Shown: one piece after another, positions 46,223 through 59,338 of the stretch
Numbering within the stretch: the first letter of the stretch is position 1
Layout: every line of letters begins with the position of its first letter
DNA from: Gymnogyps californianus
Taxonomy: Eukaryota > Chordata > Aves > Accipitriformes > Cathartidae
NCBI RefSeq assembly: GCF_018139145.2
Contig: NC_059477.1
Location: 37,950,502 to 38,014,501, forward strand
Reading direction: 5' to 3'
Length of the DNA: 64,000 bases
Translations under genes and position numbers: made by a program
The notes under the pieces: generated by a model
What the model was told of the DNA's origin: nothing
The model's database searches: none
The model's input: the letters and a program-made list of their open reading frames with translations, nothing else

Positions 46223-47438
46223 TTAATCCAACAAGTAGTTTGGCTACTGAGGAAAACACTGCAGGATAAAAGTAGGTATCACATTTGTAATACAGCACTA
46301 ATGACCAGCTATATAATGTCTGCAAGGGAATGATTTTAACATATTTAACTTCTGAGCATGCACATTTTTAAGTATGTATTTTTGAAGTCTACGGATGGAT
46401 CAAGTACAAATGCAGTTAATACTAAAGACCTTGCCCATCCCTCTCTACAAATTTGCCTTGTGGATGTTTGGCAAGCCTTAACAGGTGTCAGAAGCTACAC
46501 TAAAGCAGAGATGAAGTGTTTCTTCTATATCGAAAAGAGTTGTATGGGAATTTGTCAGCAAAATGACAAGCATTTAAGTAACAATTTCAATGTTTAATAC
46601 GTAGTATGAGGTCTGCAGACAAAGCAGCAAGTTAGATAATGATTTCTTGACATATTGCAATATGCAATGTCATTCTGTGGAAGAAAGAGGAGGAGCGGGT
46701 GTACTGCGTAAAGCTGGAAAGTACTGCAGCTCCTGAAACAGGCTATTTGCTGAAGACACGTGTTTGTTTTTTAAATGTTGATCGTTATGAGCCTAATGGC
46801 TTTGTTGTGCAGGGAGCCTGGAAGGTTTAGCCTCTTAAACCTAAGATCTGAGGTAGATACCTGACATCTGATGTCATGAACACTTCTATTTGCAGCCCTC
46901 TAATAAGAGGTAGTTTTGTATGCCAAACACAGGAGAGGAGGAGAGAAGACCACTGAAGGCAGAAGACAACCACTGACACTCGAAGAAGTGCTGTGTGCAG
47001 GAGCAGAGCAAGGCATGTGTGTCAGCTGGCTCTCACGCCTTCGGGAAAAAAAGCCACCTCACATAACAGAATGAAAAATATCTTTCCTTGTGCTTGGGAA
47101 GTGAATAAAGAGAAAAATGTTGTACTTTGGCACACTTTACTGGCAGAGTTTTGTCTTTTATAATGGATATGAAGCTAAGCAAGGTTATTCCAAGGAAAAG
47201 GCAAAATGAAGACAAAGAGATCTGAAACAAAGCATCTTTCATTTTAAGTATTGTTACAAGGGAAAAAAAACCTAATGTACCACATTTTGTTCTTAAAACT
47301 GGAAAATGGACTGTGTAATTGCAGTTAAAATTCCAATTGCAGTTAAAAGACAAGCTCCAAGAAGGTACCTTTAAATAAACCATTTTGACACAAATAACGT
47401 TAACGAAATATATTTGGTATTAGATCTGCTCTTCAGGT

Positions 47439-48048
47439 TGTTGTGGTTTAACCCCAGGCAGCAACTAAGCACCACGCAGCCGCTCCCTCACTCCTTCCCC
47501 CTCCCAGTGGGATGGGGAGGAGAACTGGGAAAAAAAAGGTAAAACTCGTGGATTGAGATAAGAATGGTTTAATAACTAAAGTAAAATATAACACTAACAA
47601 TAATAATAATGAAATATAGTAATAATAATTGTAATGAAAAGGAATATAACAAAAAAAAAGGAATAAAAAAAGGAATAAAACTCAAGAAAAAAAACAGTGA
47701 TGCACAATGCAATTGCTCACCACCTGCTGACCGATGCCCAAGCAGTGATCTGCCCCTCCCGGCCAACTCCCCCCAGTTTATGTACTGGGCATGGCATTCC
47801 ATGGTATGGAATATCCCTTTGGCTAGTTCGGGTCAGCTGTCCTGGCTGTGCTCCCTCCCAGCTTCTTGCACACCTGCTTGCTGGCAGAGCATGGGAAACT
47901 GAAAAATCCTTAACTTAGGATAAGCGCTACTTAGCAACAACTGAAACATCAGCGTGTTATCAACATCATTCTCCCACTAAATCCAAAACACAGCACTGTA
48001 CCAGCTACTAAGAAGAAAATTAACTCTGTCCCAGCTGAAACCAGGACA
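47439..48048 (-). mobile_element. Solo LTR of the same avian ERV family, copy 3
   Basis: 610 bp from TGTTGTGGTTTAACCCCAGG to GCTGAAACCAGGACA on the plus strand, flanked by a perfect 5-bp duplication CAGGT (47434-47438 and 48049-48053). No internal retroviral sequence is present. The body matches copies 2 and 4 almost base for base in its last 100 bp (the stretch around CACTAAATCCAAAACACAGC), so the three are close relatives. Confidence 0.95.
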
Positions 48049-50304
48049 CAGGTACTTCAGTATTTACTTTTCCTAATACCTACAGTTTTAACAGTGAAAT
48101 TTTCAATGTTGCATTAAAATAACTTTAGGATTTGACATGCCTGAGAACAGAAGACTCACCAGATGATATAGTTTAGATCCATACTATACATGCTGAGAAT
48201 GTCATTAACCTAAATTTAGTTTTGATTTGATGGGCTATAAGGTTTAGACATTTACAATTCAGCATTTGTTTAGCTGAAATTTGAAGTGTACATCTCTCAG
48301 AAAAAAAGAATAAAAAAAAATTGACATTGTCTGGACAACTAAATAGGTTTGATTTGGACCCATTTAAGCAGTTAGTGTTAAACTTTCCCAAAATTTTTCT
48401 AATTCAGCCACCGGTAGCAGCTGTTGGAGCAGGTCAGAGGCTCAGGCAGCCCGGGGTCTCGTGCTATTAAGGCAAACAGCAGGTAGCACTCCATGATGAA
48501 ATGGAAAGTGGAAGAAAGGGAAAGAAATTGAAGCTGTTTTCAAAGAAATTTGTTATTCCTTTAAAAGTGCAGCACTATATTTATAAGCCACCACTTGCGT
48601 TCGGGGGCTTGCGCTAAATCTCACTGAAGTCAATGACAGGCGTAGGGCTTTGAGAGGAGGATGCCGACCCGTCCGCTGCACACACGTCCATCTGAAGCAC
48701 CCCCATTCTCCTGGGCTTGGGTGAGCACAGGACGTGTTTATAAAGGGATTTCTTTGCAATCAGAAATTAACAGTAGGTAGAATTTGTTAATATTCTCTGC
48801 ATGGAGACAGGGAAACACAAAACCTGGGAAAAAGGTACCACTCTTTTTGAAGTACGTGAAATGTGATTGCCTTTCCTGTAGGACGATGGTTGCATAAAGC
48901 CTCCAGGTGCCTAAGTGCTATGCCAAGCAGAGTGACATTCAAACATATTATGCTTTATTTCAGCGTGTTTTGTATGTAGCACTTAAAGCGAATGTGTCCA
49001 TTTGAATAGAGTACTTTCCATCTGGCCTTTACACATTTCGAGATGCATCTGAACTGTCAGAAAAGAACATGGTATTTTGGATATGAAAACATTTAGCTCT
49101 TATAGTGACATTTAATGGTAAAATGTTTAAAACTATTCTATTACTGGTGAATAGCAAAAGGTAAAAACTGAACACTGGCTGCAACGTGAGAGCGAGAGTA
49201 ATAGTCACCTAAAAGACATTTCCCTCCATAATAGAAATACACTGTTTGTGTCAAATTCTTTTCCAAAACTTCTGTCTTTCATTTTCTGGAATGAATTTTT
49301 TTTTCTATAAACATTTGCTAAATTGTACAAAGGTATTGCAGTGTTTTTATACTAAGCGGTTTTGGATGGTATAAAATATCAGTAAAGAGGAAAACATTGC
49401 TGCAAATGGTCAATCTTGCTGTCAAATGTACATATGTTTATGTTTATAATTTAAAATCTGGAGGTGAAAATGGAGAAGCCTGTTATTGTTTTCTTTGAAA
49501 GGGCTTTTTGGGAACTATCCCGAAACTTCTTTTTTCCATTAAAATGAGATCATGCAGTTTTTATAAGTTTCTCTACGATAACTTTGGGGGTACTCAGGAA
49601 TACCAGATGCTGTGTTGTTTCCTCCATTTTCGATAGCCTAATCAGCAAATGGCTTCCAGGACAGAGTTATTGCTTAACACCTCAACAGCGAGTAAACTCC
49701 CTGTGCCATCCGGCACATGAGGTCCTGGGCACGCGCCACTAAAGCAAGGCTCAGAGGTCTGAGAGCATTACCTGAAGTTCCATTTAAAAATTCGAAAACC
49801 AGTCAGGTCAGGACAGACTTCACTGGAAGGAGTGTAGTCTACCTTGTTTCATGCAGTCATTGTACATTATTTCTTTTCTTTGAAAGATGCATTAATCTAA
49901 TTTCCTAAATGTACAGATGAAGTTTGAATATGCGCAGCACAAGGGAGAGAAAAAAATGGAAAAGAAAGTTACCAGGTTACTGGTTTTCCTTTGAAAAGTT
50001 GTGGACTGAAGCCTTTCTTTTGCATGTAAGATACACAGATAAAGGAAATAAAGCATAAGGTTAAAGCATGTATTAGTGCAATTAAAATAACTCATATGCA
50101 TATTTAAATAGTCCAGCAGTCCGGAGCCCAGTTACGAAATAAATACCTATCATAGCACACAGAAAATTAAGATTATCTTCACTGAATAAAGTGGGAATAC
50201 AAATGCATACAACGGTTCTGGTTAGGTTGTGCTAATGGATATTGTTTTGTGAAATGTCAGCTGAGTGCTCATCTGCAGTCAAAAAAAGCAAATAAAATGT
50301 TAGG

Positions 50305-50785
50305 AATTAACACTTAGAAAAGAGCAGAGCACAAAATGCCAGACTTTATTATGGTCTGTATCCATGGTGAGCTGCATCTTAAACACCGTGTTCAGGTCTG
50401 ATCCCCCAGCTCAGAAAAGATATAGTAAAAGTGGAAAAGATGCGGAAAAAGGTGACAGGGATAACCAAAGTTACAGAAGGGCTTTTGTACAAAGAACAAG
50501 TGAATAGATTAGGTCTTTGGGAAAGACATGACTTGGGGGGATAGGATAGAAAACTGCAAAATCAGACGTGGCCTGGAAAGGTTGAACAGGGTACTGTTCA
50601 AAGGCATCACCTTGGCTGTTTGAAGCCCATGATCCATAACTTGCTGAGAGACTATTCTGGACAGTATCCCTGTATCTTTCCCATATACTGCCAGACATCT
50701 GCTCTTGGTAGCTATTGGCGATGGGGGAAGGACTTTTGGTCTGATATGGTAGAGCTTTTTGGGTGTAAAAATGTCAGAACAGACG
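50305..50785 (+). mobile_element. Old CR1 relic (ORF2 end plus 3' tail)
   Basis: Decayed plus-strand text follows the CR1 ORF2 C-terminal plan. Near 50370-50430 there is a TVFRSDPPAQKRYSK-like block, with an LGLFS-like remnant near 50510. The 3' UTR phrase 'gatgggggaaggacttttggtctgatatgg' at about 50718-50748 is recognisable. Stops and indels are frequent. It is older than the CR1 copies with intact octamer tails; limits approximate. Confidence 0.6.
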
Positions 50786-51696
50786 AATGTCAGCTACCTG
50801 ATTTTTTTTGCCTCGTTTCATCCAGCTGTTCATCCTGAGGTCGTAATACTTTCTCAACTACTCCATCTTTCCTGTTATTTTGAAAATTATTTGGCTTGAA
50901 CAGTGGTTTTATAATGTCAAGGCAATGCTGTGTTTTTAACTCTTGAGCAGAAAGCATGACTACTACTGTTCTAGGCTCCCCCTTCCCTTAGAAAATACTG
51001 TGCAAAGCCTATAAAATATCCCAGAGTTTTACTGACTTAACATTTTTAAGAAAATGTTTCTCAAGCAGCATGACTTTATCTTCCATAGGAATTCTGAGGA
51101 ACTTTTATGACTACTAAAAAACTAGAAAGATAGTAGTCCTTAACTGTCACCTAATCCAAAATAGCTTTAAGTAATTGTCTGTATTCTATGGAACTGAGTC
51201 TTTGACTTTTTAATCATACAGTTTTAGTAACCAGATGCTCCCTATCGAATGAACTTGGGGTTAGAGAAATAAAAGCAAGGATGACCAGAAATTTGGCTTA
51301 AATTCTTATCTTTCTTCAGTCTTCAGGTCTAGGTCTCTCAGAAAGAAGCACAACAATGATGACCAGAGCAGAATTTTTTGTTAACTTCAACCCTGTTATC
51401 GAATGGAAAGGACATGTTCCACCTTAGGGCACCCTAAGGAGCTCAAGAAGTACAACAGCTGCTCTCAGATAGTGCCATATGCACAGACCCTGGTGAATAA
51501 ACCGAGCCCAGGGAAAAGACAGTATTTGTTTCCTTGTCCAGTGGATACAGCATCTTTGAAAGTGCAAGCGTGTGTCCCTGTTGTAGAGCGGGGAGCAGAG
51601 GCAGGACGATGAGTGATTGCTCTAAGGTGACTAACAGCATTAATGAATATTTCAGAACACTAGCCTCAAATGTTACAAAGTGCTGCATTACATGTG

Positions 51697-52279
51697 TGTC
51701 GTGGTTTAACCCCAGCCAGCAACTAAGCACCACACAGCTGCTTCCCTCTCCCAGTGGGGTGGGGAGGAGGAAAAAAAAAGAGTAAAACTCGTGTGTTGAG
51801 ATAAGAACAGTTTAATAACTAAAGTAAAATAAAATACACTACTAACTACTACTACTACTATAATAATAATGGTAATGAAAAGGAATATAACAAAAAAAAG
51901 AGAGAAATAAAACCCAAGAAAAGACAAGTGATGCACAATGCAATTGCTCACCACCCGCTGACCGAAGCCTGAGCAGCAAACCACGCCTCCTGGCCAACTC
52001 CCCCCAGTTTATATACTGGGCATGACATTCTATGGTATGGAATATCCCTTTGGCTAGTTTGGGTCAGCTGTCCTGGCTGTGCTCCCTCCCAGCTTCTTGT
52101 GCACCTCCTCGCTGGCAGAGCATGGGAAACTGAAAAATCCTTGACTTAGAATAAGCGCTACTTAGCAACAACTAAAACATCAGTGTGTTATCAACATTAT
52201 TCTCCCACTAAATCCAAAACACAGCACTGTACCAGCTACTAAGAAGAAAATTAACTCTGTCCCAGCTGAAACCAGGACA
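51697..52279 (-). mobile_element. Solo LTR of the same avian ERV family, copy 4
   Basis: 583 bp from TGTCGTGGTTTAACCCCAGC to GCTGAAACCAGGACA on the plus strand. It is flanked by a perfect 5-bp duplication ATGTG (51692-51696 and 52280-52284). The simple-sequence zone is (ACT)n here where copies 2 and 3 have (AAT)n, and the copy is shorter than copies 2 and 3. No internal region remains. Confidence 0.95.
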
Positions 52280-53159
52280 ATGTGCCACTTGTAATACACC
52301 AGACAAAATATCAGAAACATTCTGAAAACAATCCTCTTTGGACTAGTTATGGATTATTAAAGTACTAGGTTTTTACTCGATTGGCATACTGAGCTGAAAC
52401 GTTTAAAGCTCTGTAAGTGTTATGACACTTCTGCAGCGCGCTTTGGCAGATGATAGGTGCTGTCCCGTAAAACTGCTAGGAGTGTACGTACCATGGTAAT
52501 GCACTGGTTTTATGGTATATATCCTTGAAAAGGGCACTCAGAGTGGAAATTAGGTATTTAGTAACCTCTCTCATCATCAGAGGAACTCTTGGCTAAGTTT
52601 ACTCCATAAATGCTAGCGAGCATCTTCTGCAAGAGAACATGCGGGAGAATCCAGTGGACTACAGTAGGCCTTATCTCCCCTACTTATTTTTTATTATTGT
52701 GTAGGTGATGCTGGCTATCTCCAAAATGCTACTCTGAAATGAAGTTTTGCAAGGCCTTGCCTGTTTAGCAGACTAGTCTTAACATCAGGCCACTAATAAA
52801 TGGTGATACTGCCTTTGTGCAGGAAGGTGAAAGAGCTCTACAAGCTGAGAACCCGGCCAGCTATAGGAAAGGGCATGGGAGGGATGAGTAGAGCCTTGAG
52901 GAACTACTTCATCTCACCTCATCTGCAGAGTAAGTAGCTGCTGCCAGAAGTAAAAGAATTAAGCATCTGTAATGCTTATTACGCCAAAGCAAGATGGGCA
53001 AAAGCAAGGTCCTACTTTTTACAGATGACAAAGTTGTCGGTAGTGAAGGGAATGATCTAAACGGAAATTGCTAAGAGCATCTGAACATATCTCAGTTTAG
53101 ATGCCTGAATATAAGCCAAACACACTGACATCTAGCTATGTTCTTCCAAAAGAAGGTAA

Positions 53160-53223
53160 TAGGTTAGACCTGATGATCCCCAGAGGTCTCTTCCAGCCTG
53201 GACTCCTGTGAGTCTGTGATTCC
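53160..53223 (+). mobile_element. CR1 3' tail fragment
   Basis: TAGGTTAGACCTGATGATCC, then CAGAGGTCTCTTCCAGCCTG and a terminal AGTCTGTGATTCC match the CR1 3' end (TTGGACTAGATGATC..AGAGGTCCCTTCCAACC..GATTCTGTGATTC) in plus orientation, with substitutions. The 5' limit is uncertain. Confidence 0.75.
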
Positions 53224-53784
53224 CAAAGCAGGAAGACAGAGCAGAAGGAGAAGACTTCCAACTAAATCATAACAGGGAGACTGAGGGGCTTGTCCAAAGG
53301 GGTAAGAATATTACAGATGCAAAATGTCATATGATTTACTTTTGAAGTGAAATTCGTTTTCAGGATGCTGCTTATTTTTTCCCTAACAGTCCTCCAAGCC
53401 TGATTTTGAATCTGCACAACTGGAAAAAAAAAATTACATTCTGTCAAAAGATAAATATAATTTGGTAAAGTATTTATTATCTTAGAGTATTTTCAGACAC
53501 TCTATTAAACAAAGGTCACATCCCCTCAAGCTCCACAGGTTTTAAAACTTGCTACTGGTGGGCTGTTTCTTTTGTCTCCGTGAATTTTGATATCAAATAG
53601 GAAGGTGACAACTATCGGTAGTGTCTGAGTCTGTCGACATTTTTGCTCACTTGCCACGGATGTTGCATCGAAGCCTGAAGATTTCTCAAATGTTGGTCTC
53701 ATCTAAGCTTTGATCACTTGTTCAATTTTGCTGCTTCCTGTTCTTAGAGAGTACTACTGCTTTGAGCGAAGTCAGTACAATCGT

Positions 53785-55048
53785 GGTGGCATTGTGGCTT
53801 CACTAAGGGCAAATCGTGTCTGACAAATTTGGTGGCCTTCTACATCGGGGTTACAGCATTGGTGGATAAGGGAAGAGCAATTGACGTCATCTACCTGGAC
53901 TTGTCCAAAGCATTTGACACTGTCCTGCACAACATCCTTGTCTCTAAATTGGAGAGACATGGATTTGACAGATGGACCACTTGCTGCATAAGGAATTGGC
54001 TGGATGGTCGCACTCAAAGAGTTGTGGTCAACGACTCGATGTCCAAGTGGAGAGCAGTGACAAATGGTGTTCCTCGGGGTCGGTATTGGGACCAGCGCTG
54101 TTTAACGTCTTTGTTGGTGACATGAACAGTGGGATTGAGTGCACCCTCGGCAAGTCTACCGACGACACCAAGCTGTGTGGTGCAGTCGACACGCTGGAGG
54201 GAAGGGATGCCATCCAGAGGGACCTTGACAGGCTTGAGGAATGGGCCCGTGTGAACCTCATGAATTTCAACAAGGCCAAGTGCAAGGTCCTGCACGTGGA
54301 TCCGGGCAATCCCAAGCACAAAGACAGGCTAGGCAATGGGTGGATTGAGAGCAGCCCTGCTGAGAAGGACTTGGGGGTGTTGGATGTTGAGAAGCTCAAC
54401 GTGACCCAGCAATGTGCGCTTGCAGCCCAGAAAGCCAACCACATCCTGGGCTGCATCGAAAGAAGCATGACCAGCAGGTCAAGGGAGGTGATTCTCCTCC
54501 TCTACTCCACTTTCATAAGACCCCAGCTGGAATACTGCGTTCAGCTCTGGGGCCCCCAACATAAGAAGGACATGGACCTGTTGGAGCGAGTCCAGAGGAG
54601 GGCCACGAAGATGGTCAGAGGGCTGGAGCACCTCTCCTATGAAGACAGGCTGAGGGAGTTGGGGTTGTTCAGCCTGGAGAAGACAAGGCTCCGGGGAGAC
54701 CTTACAGCAGCCTTCCAGTACCTAAAGGGGGCCCACAAGAAAGCTGGAGAGGGACTTTTTACAAGGGCATGTAGTGACAGGACAAGGGGTAATGGCTTTA
54801 AACTGGAAGAGGGTAGATTTAGATGAGATGTCAGGAAGAAGTTCTTCACTGTGAGGGTGGTGAGGCACTGGCACAGGTTGCCCAGAGAGGTTGTGGCTGC
54901 CCCCTCCCTGGAAGTGTTCAAGGCCAGGTTGGATGGGGCTTTGAGCAACCTGGTCTAGTGGAAGGTGTCCCTGCCCATGGCAGGGGGGTTGGAACTAGAA
55001 GACCTTTAACGTCCCTTCCAAGCCAAACCATTCTATGATTCTATGATT
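53785..55048 (+). mobile_element. CR1 LINE copy with broken reverse-transcriptase ORF
   Basis: About 1.26 kb, 5'-truncated, ending in the octamer tail TTCTATGATTCTATGATT. It encodes the second half of CR1 ORF2. From 53829 the frame reads [14 protein letters not shown] (RT palm motif A region) and then [13 protein letters not shown] frameshift of one missing base follows near 54080, after which a second frame continues with [11 protein letters not shown], a catalytic-block remnant STDDTKL (normally FADD), and the C-terminal thumb. An in-frame TGA at 54824-54826 interrupts the end of the protein; the frame then continues with HWHRLPREVVAAPSL. It is antisense to VWDE, within an intron. The open frames of 98 and 284 residues here are not host genes. 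Confidence 0.95.
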
Positions 55049-56635
55049 GTAAGGTGGTGATAGCTGAGGTTATGACAGGCCTTAGTCCAAGGAATTATCC
55101 TCATCTTTCAACTTCATCTGTCATGATGAATCAGCTGCATCTGACATGGGAAGAGACATCAATGGCTGGAGGTACAATGGGTGCTCTTCACACTTCTGGC
55201 CACGTTCCAAGGTGCTGCTCACAGGTGTGCAGGGAGGCTCAGGGTGAAGGAGAAGCAGGGAGCAGACAGGCTTATTGTTGAGTCAGGTGACACAGTCAGT
55301 GACAAGAGACAAATAAAGGATGTTTGTGTATCGTGTCATAAAGCCCCAAGACAGAGAATGATGTTGGTAATAAAGTATTTCATCCTAAGGACTCTCCAGA
55401 GAGATTTTCAGTAATACCAGTAATTGAAGAAGACATCTCGTCTTGCGAGACAGTAAAAGGCAGAGGCAGATTTATGTTTTAAGAACTATACTGATGGGCA
55501 TACTAAATATACACAAAGCAGCCGTATGCCCATATTCATAAGCATTCATATGTACATGGGCCTGGTCTTTGAGGGGAGGCCATTCTGTGGTCAAACTTGC
55601 TTTGGGCTTCCCAGTACTAGGAGCTACTTGGTACTTTTCCAGCTCCAGGTATAAAACAGAGGTCAAAGACAGGGTCTTTTGTGCCAAGTAACCTTAAGTC
55701 CTTTAGAAGGAGCATTTCAGAAATGTGCAAACAGGCAAGAATTATAGCACCCAAGATTATAGTAACCTTTTCTTACGCGTTTTGTAATACATCTCCAGCA
55801 CTGCTCTGAGCTCAGAGGGCTGCAGTATTGCTGGGGGCTTTACACCCCCACGAAGCCTTGCTTACAGCAAGGAATCCATGCAAGGTCCTCCACAGTGCAT
55901 CCCAGCTGAGACCCCCCTATGCCTGTCTGCTCTGTGCACAGAGCACGAGAAACCAGATGTGAAAGAGAATGAAACAGATGATGCCAATACTTTTGCTTTG
56001 TGTAGTGAAAGGCCAATTAAGATATCAACTTATCAGAGGGGTTTCAACAAAAGGTGTAATTAATGATAGCTAAGTCAGGGAATTCATTGTTTCAACAATG
56101 TGCATAATACTATTGTTTTACGGAGGTATTCTAAGCTGTCTAATAAATAACTCATATTGTGAAAACCCTTCTGGTGCTATACATTTCAGATGACAAGTTC
56201 AGTTTTGTATTTAAGGTATGAGAGAGTTATTTAAAAGTAATTTTTAAGGTAGTAGAACAATTAGTTTTTCCTAGAATATGTGTTGTATAGAGAAACGGAG
56301 TCAATTTTACTGTTTCCCACGGAAGTTTTCTATGTTTTCAAATGTAATGACTTCAGTAGAATGAATCTGGCCTTAAGCAAGGATAAGCAAGATCGCAATC
56401 TGTCCCTGGTTTCAATAGATTAGATATTATCAAATAAATGTCATTTTTGTAAGCAGAAAGAGCTTTTTCAAAGTTATAGAATGTTTGTCTATTATTTTGA
56501 AATATAATAAGCTTTGAAAACCAAAATGATCCCAGCTAGAAAAATCTCCAAATTTATAACCAAATTAATTTTTACTTTGGAGTGTTATTAGATTTGAAGT
56601 TATAAAAGAATTTGAAAGAGGATATTCCCCCTTAC
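55049..56635. other. Intron remainder before the large VWDE exon
   Basis: 1.6 kb with no recognised repeat or exon. Confidence 0.5.
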
Positions 56636-57526
56636 CTTCACATGTAATTCCATCACCGCTGTATCCAGTGGGACAAGGCCCACATTTAAATCCTCCATCT
56701 TCAGCCGGCTCGCACTGCACACCAGTAAAGCACGGCATATTAGCACAAATGACTTTCTGATGCATCCTGCTGCTGGTTTTTGGCAGTTCCACATGATCCA
56801 TCGCTGTGTTGTATGCCTTTCTGGCTGCTGTGGTCTGTGCTGGAAGCCTTGCTTGGGGAGCAGACCCTGCTGGGACGCTAGCACTCCGGGGAGCTGTATC
56901 AAGGGAAGAATCTATTAAATGGAAGGGGGAGGTGAGGCATGTTGCCAAAGGAGATGCTCTCTGCTGCTCTATTGGGAAATCTTGGGATGGTTTAGTCTTC
57001 AAGACTGCGACTCGACCGGGCCATTTCCTTGGAGAATAGCCGTGCTTGGAACGAGTTTGCTGAACAGCATGTGGCCTTGCAAAGAATGAACTTGCATTTG
57101 TGTTGCGATGAGAAGGAACAGTCCGTGTTGTACCTGGTTTGTGTTGTTTATAATGGAGAGGGGTATGGGGTGTCACACTGACAGTTGTGGCTCTGCGGTC
57201 TGGCTCCTCATGCAGAAGGAAAGTATGTGCATCACTTCTCTTTTCAACAAAAGATTGTTTCTCAGGTGCTGTGGACTCCATATCAGGTTTTTTTGCTGAT
57301 GATATGTGAGCTTGGGAAGTCTTCCTTTTCATTGTAAGGGTTGGAGTGTTAATGACTGTGGAGTTTCTTTCCAAAAGGTAAATAGTTTCTTGTCTTGGAA
57401 TTTGGGTTTGGGAAAGAAGGGAATATACGTTTCTTGATGTCTTTAAAATGTTTTCTTGGTGAGAGCCTCTAGCATCTTCAATATTTCTTCCAGCAAAATC
57501 CACATGGCTTTGGGGAGATCTTGAAA
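56636..57526 (-). CDS. VWDE: VWDE large exon: Ser/Thr-rich linker plus thrombospondin-type EGF
   Basis: The exon is 891 bp, phase 1 at both ends. The acceptor is a pyrimidine-rich tract ending in CCTTAG just above 57526. The donor is GAAG|GTAAG with GT at 56635-56634. The open frame runs about 255 residues of low-complexity sequence rich in Ser, Thr, Pro, Gln, Arg and His, with almost no cysteine and two N-glycosylation sequons (NST and NAS). It ends in a six-cysteine EGF module at 56640-56747 with spacing C-x4-C-x5-C-x9-C-x2-C-x10-C and the motif GYSGDGITC, typical of thrombospondin/COMP-class EGFs. The open frame extends about 23 codons upstream of the acceptor, but that stretch includes the acceptor itself and is taken as intron. 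Splicing to the next exon restores a Val codon between Cys-Glu and Gln-Cys. The linker probably evolves quickly and is probably extended and O-glycosylated; that is inference from composition. Confidence 0.82.
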
Positions 57527-59338
57527 CTAAGGCAGAAGGAAGATACATATTAGCCATATTTACTGGTCTAGAGTTTAAAGGAACTGCAGTGAACACTTAG
57601 CTTCTGAGCAAACAAGAGAACATAAATTCTAGAAGTAAAAGAGTTCACCTATCATATATGCTAAGGGCATGTTTGTGCTGGCTGGCATAGAAATGATATG
57701 GTGTTATCTGCTATGGGTAACACCAGCAGTGGATGCACAGGGAACTGCAATACTGACACTTACAGGGTGGCAGTTCATGAACTAGATGAAATATATTTAT
57801 GCCGGCTTAACATTGAGCCTAAAGTAGTAAGTCTCAGTGAAGGTCAGGCATTATTCTTTGAGGTGCAGCACTGGGCTTACAGGGGTTAAACTGCAGCCAG
57901 GCAAAAACACATGCCATGCTGGTTTACTGATTTTGGCTTACGCTAGTCCATGAGGTTTTGGCACTGTGCACCTTTCCGTGATGCACCCTACAGTTCTTGA
58001 CCACCTGAGCTAATATTTGTTTCTTATTAACTGCCTACATTGCAATAGTGTGCTGGGAAATGTTCTGCTAGACAGTACATAACGCAGAGACTTTCCATTC
58101 AAGCTCTTGCAGTCTAGGTGTAAGACAAGACATTGCAGTTTGGGACAGATAGATATCAGAGATGGAGACATAAACAATGTTAAGAAGGTCCTTGGCAAGA
58201 TCGTGTCCTAGGGAGACTCTAGTCCCATCACACCAGTGTATAACTATGTAATGCCTTTGTAGTCCTTATGGCAAAGGAAAGTTTTAGGAAAGCATTTAAA
58301 GGAGACAAATGGAAAAGCTTTGTTAATGCTGTGTACAGCTCCCTCCAGACGTGAGGGGCAGCATGTAAGAGAGACTGCTGGTTTGTAACTGTCACCCACT
58401 TGTTACAAAGCCAGCCACCTTTTCAGCTGTGTAAGGAGGGATGATAGATGGGGAGAGGGTAGTCTGTGAAGGGCCTTGAAAGTGGAGACGAGTAGTTTGA
58501 ATCAATACTTTCAGGAAGATTAATGGCCATCTGCTGACTCTAATGAATGGAAGAAGCTATTTTTAACCGGTTCTGGCATACTCACTCCATAGGAAACGGA
58601 ATATATTGGATCCTGAACAAAAAAACCCTCACTTGGTTCTAGGGTTAACCCCATGCAGGATGTACCTCTTCCTTTTAAATATAAATATTAATCACTTTCT
58701 TAAAACTCCTATTGATATAGAAATTAGCCATAGTTAGCCAGGAAAGAGATTAAGATGCTTGGCAAAGATCAAAATGAAAGTTAACGCATTGACTAGATCA
58801 AAGCAAATCCTGGCATCCAAAGCTGTGTTTATTTGGCTGACAAACAGTGTCATTCTGCTGGTGGCTGATGAGTTTTTATTGCCCTGAAGCATAATGTTTT
58901 GGAGTTTTACAATGGTACTGGATCAAGCTATGGACATCAGTAGGTAAATACACGGTATTTAGTAAAGCAGTAGGTAAATACATGGATTTTACTGTCCAAA
59001 GTAAGGCTGATGAATGATGAGGTACACAGAATGGAAGAAAAGAGATGGTGAAGCAGGGAGAACATCAGCAAAAAGAGCATGAGAGGATAGAAGTCAAAGG
59101 ATATTTAAAAATGAATGAGAGAAAGATGAAAGAAATATCCCCATAGAAAATTATCAGTAATAGATGATCATTACCGCCTTTAGAAAATTCGATTCAGGGA
59201 CCAGAAATCAACAGGAATGACAGTGAAGGGCTGAATGACCTCTCTGACAAATTTCCAAAATGATCCCTGATTATAGCTTCGAGCTTCTTCCACTGTGTCA
59301 TAATTAAGTGGGTTTTCCTCCTAACTAAATGTTAGTAA

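Noticed and set aside
53972..54826. 284-residue plus-strand open frame resembling a protein-coding gene
   Set aside because: Its sequence is the C-terminal part of CR1 reverse transcriptase, ending in a CR1 octamer tail; it is a retroelement fragment.
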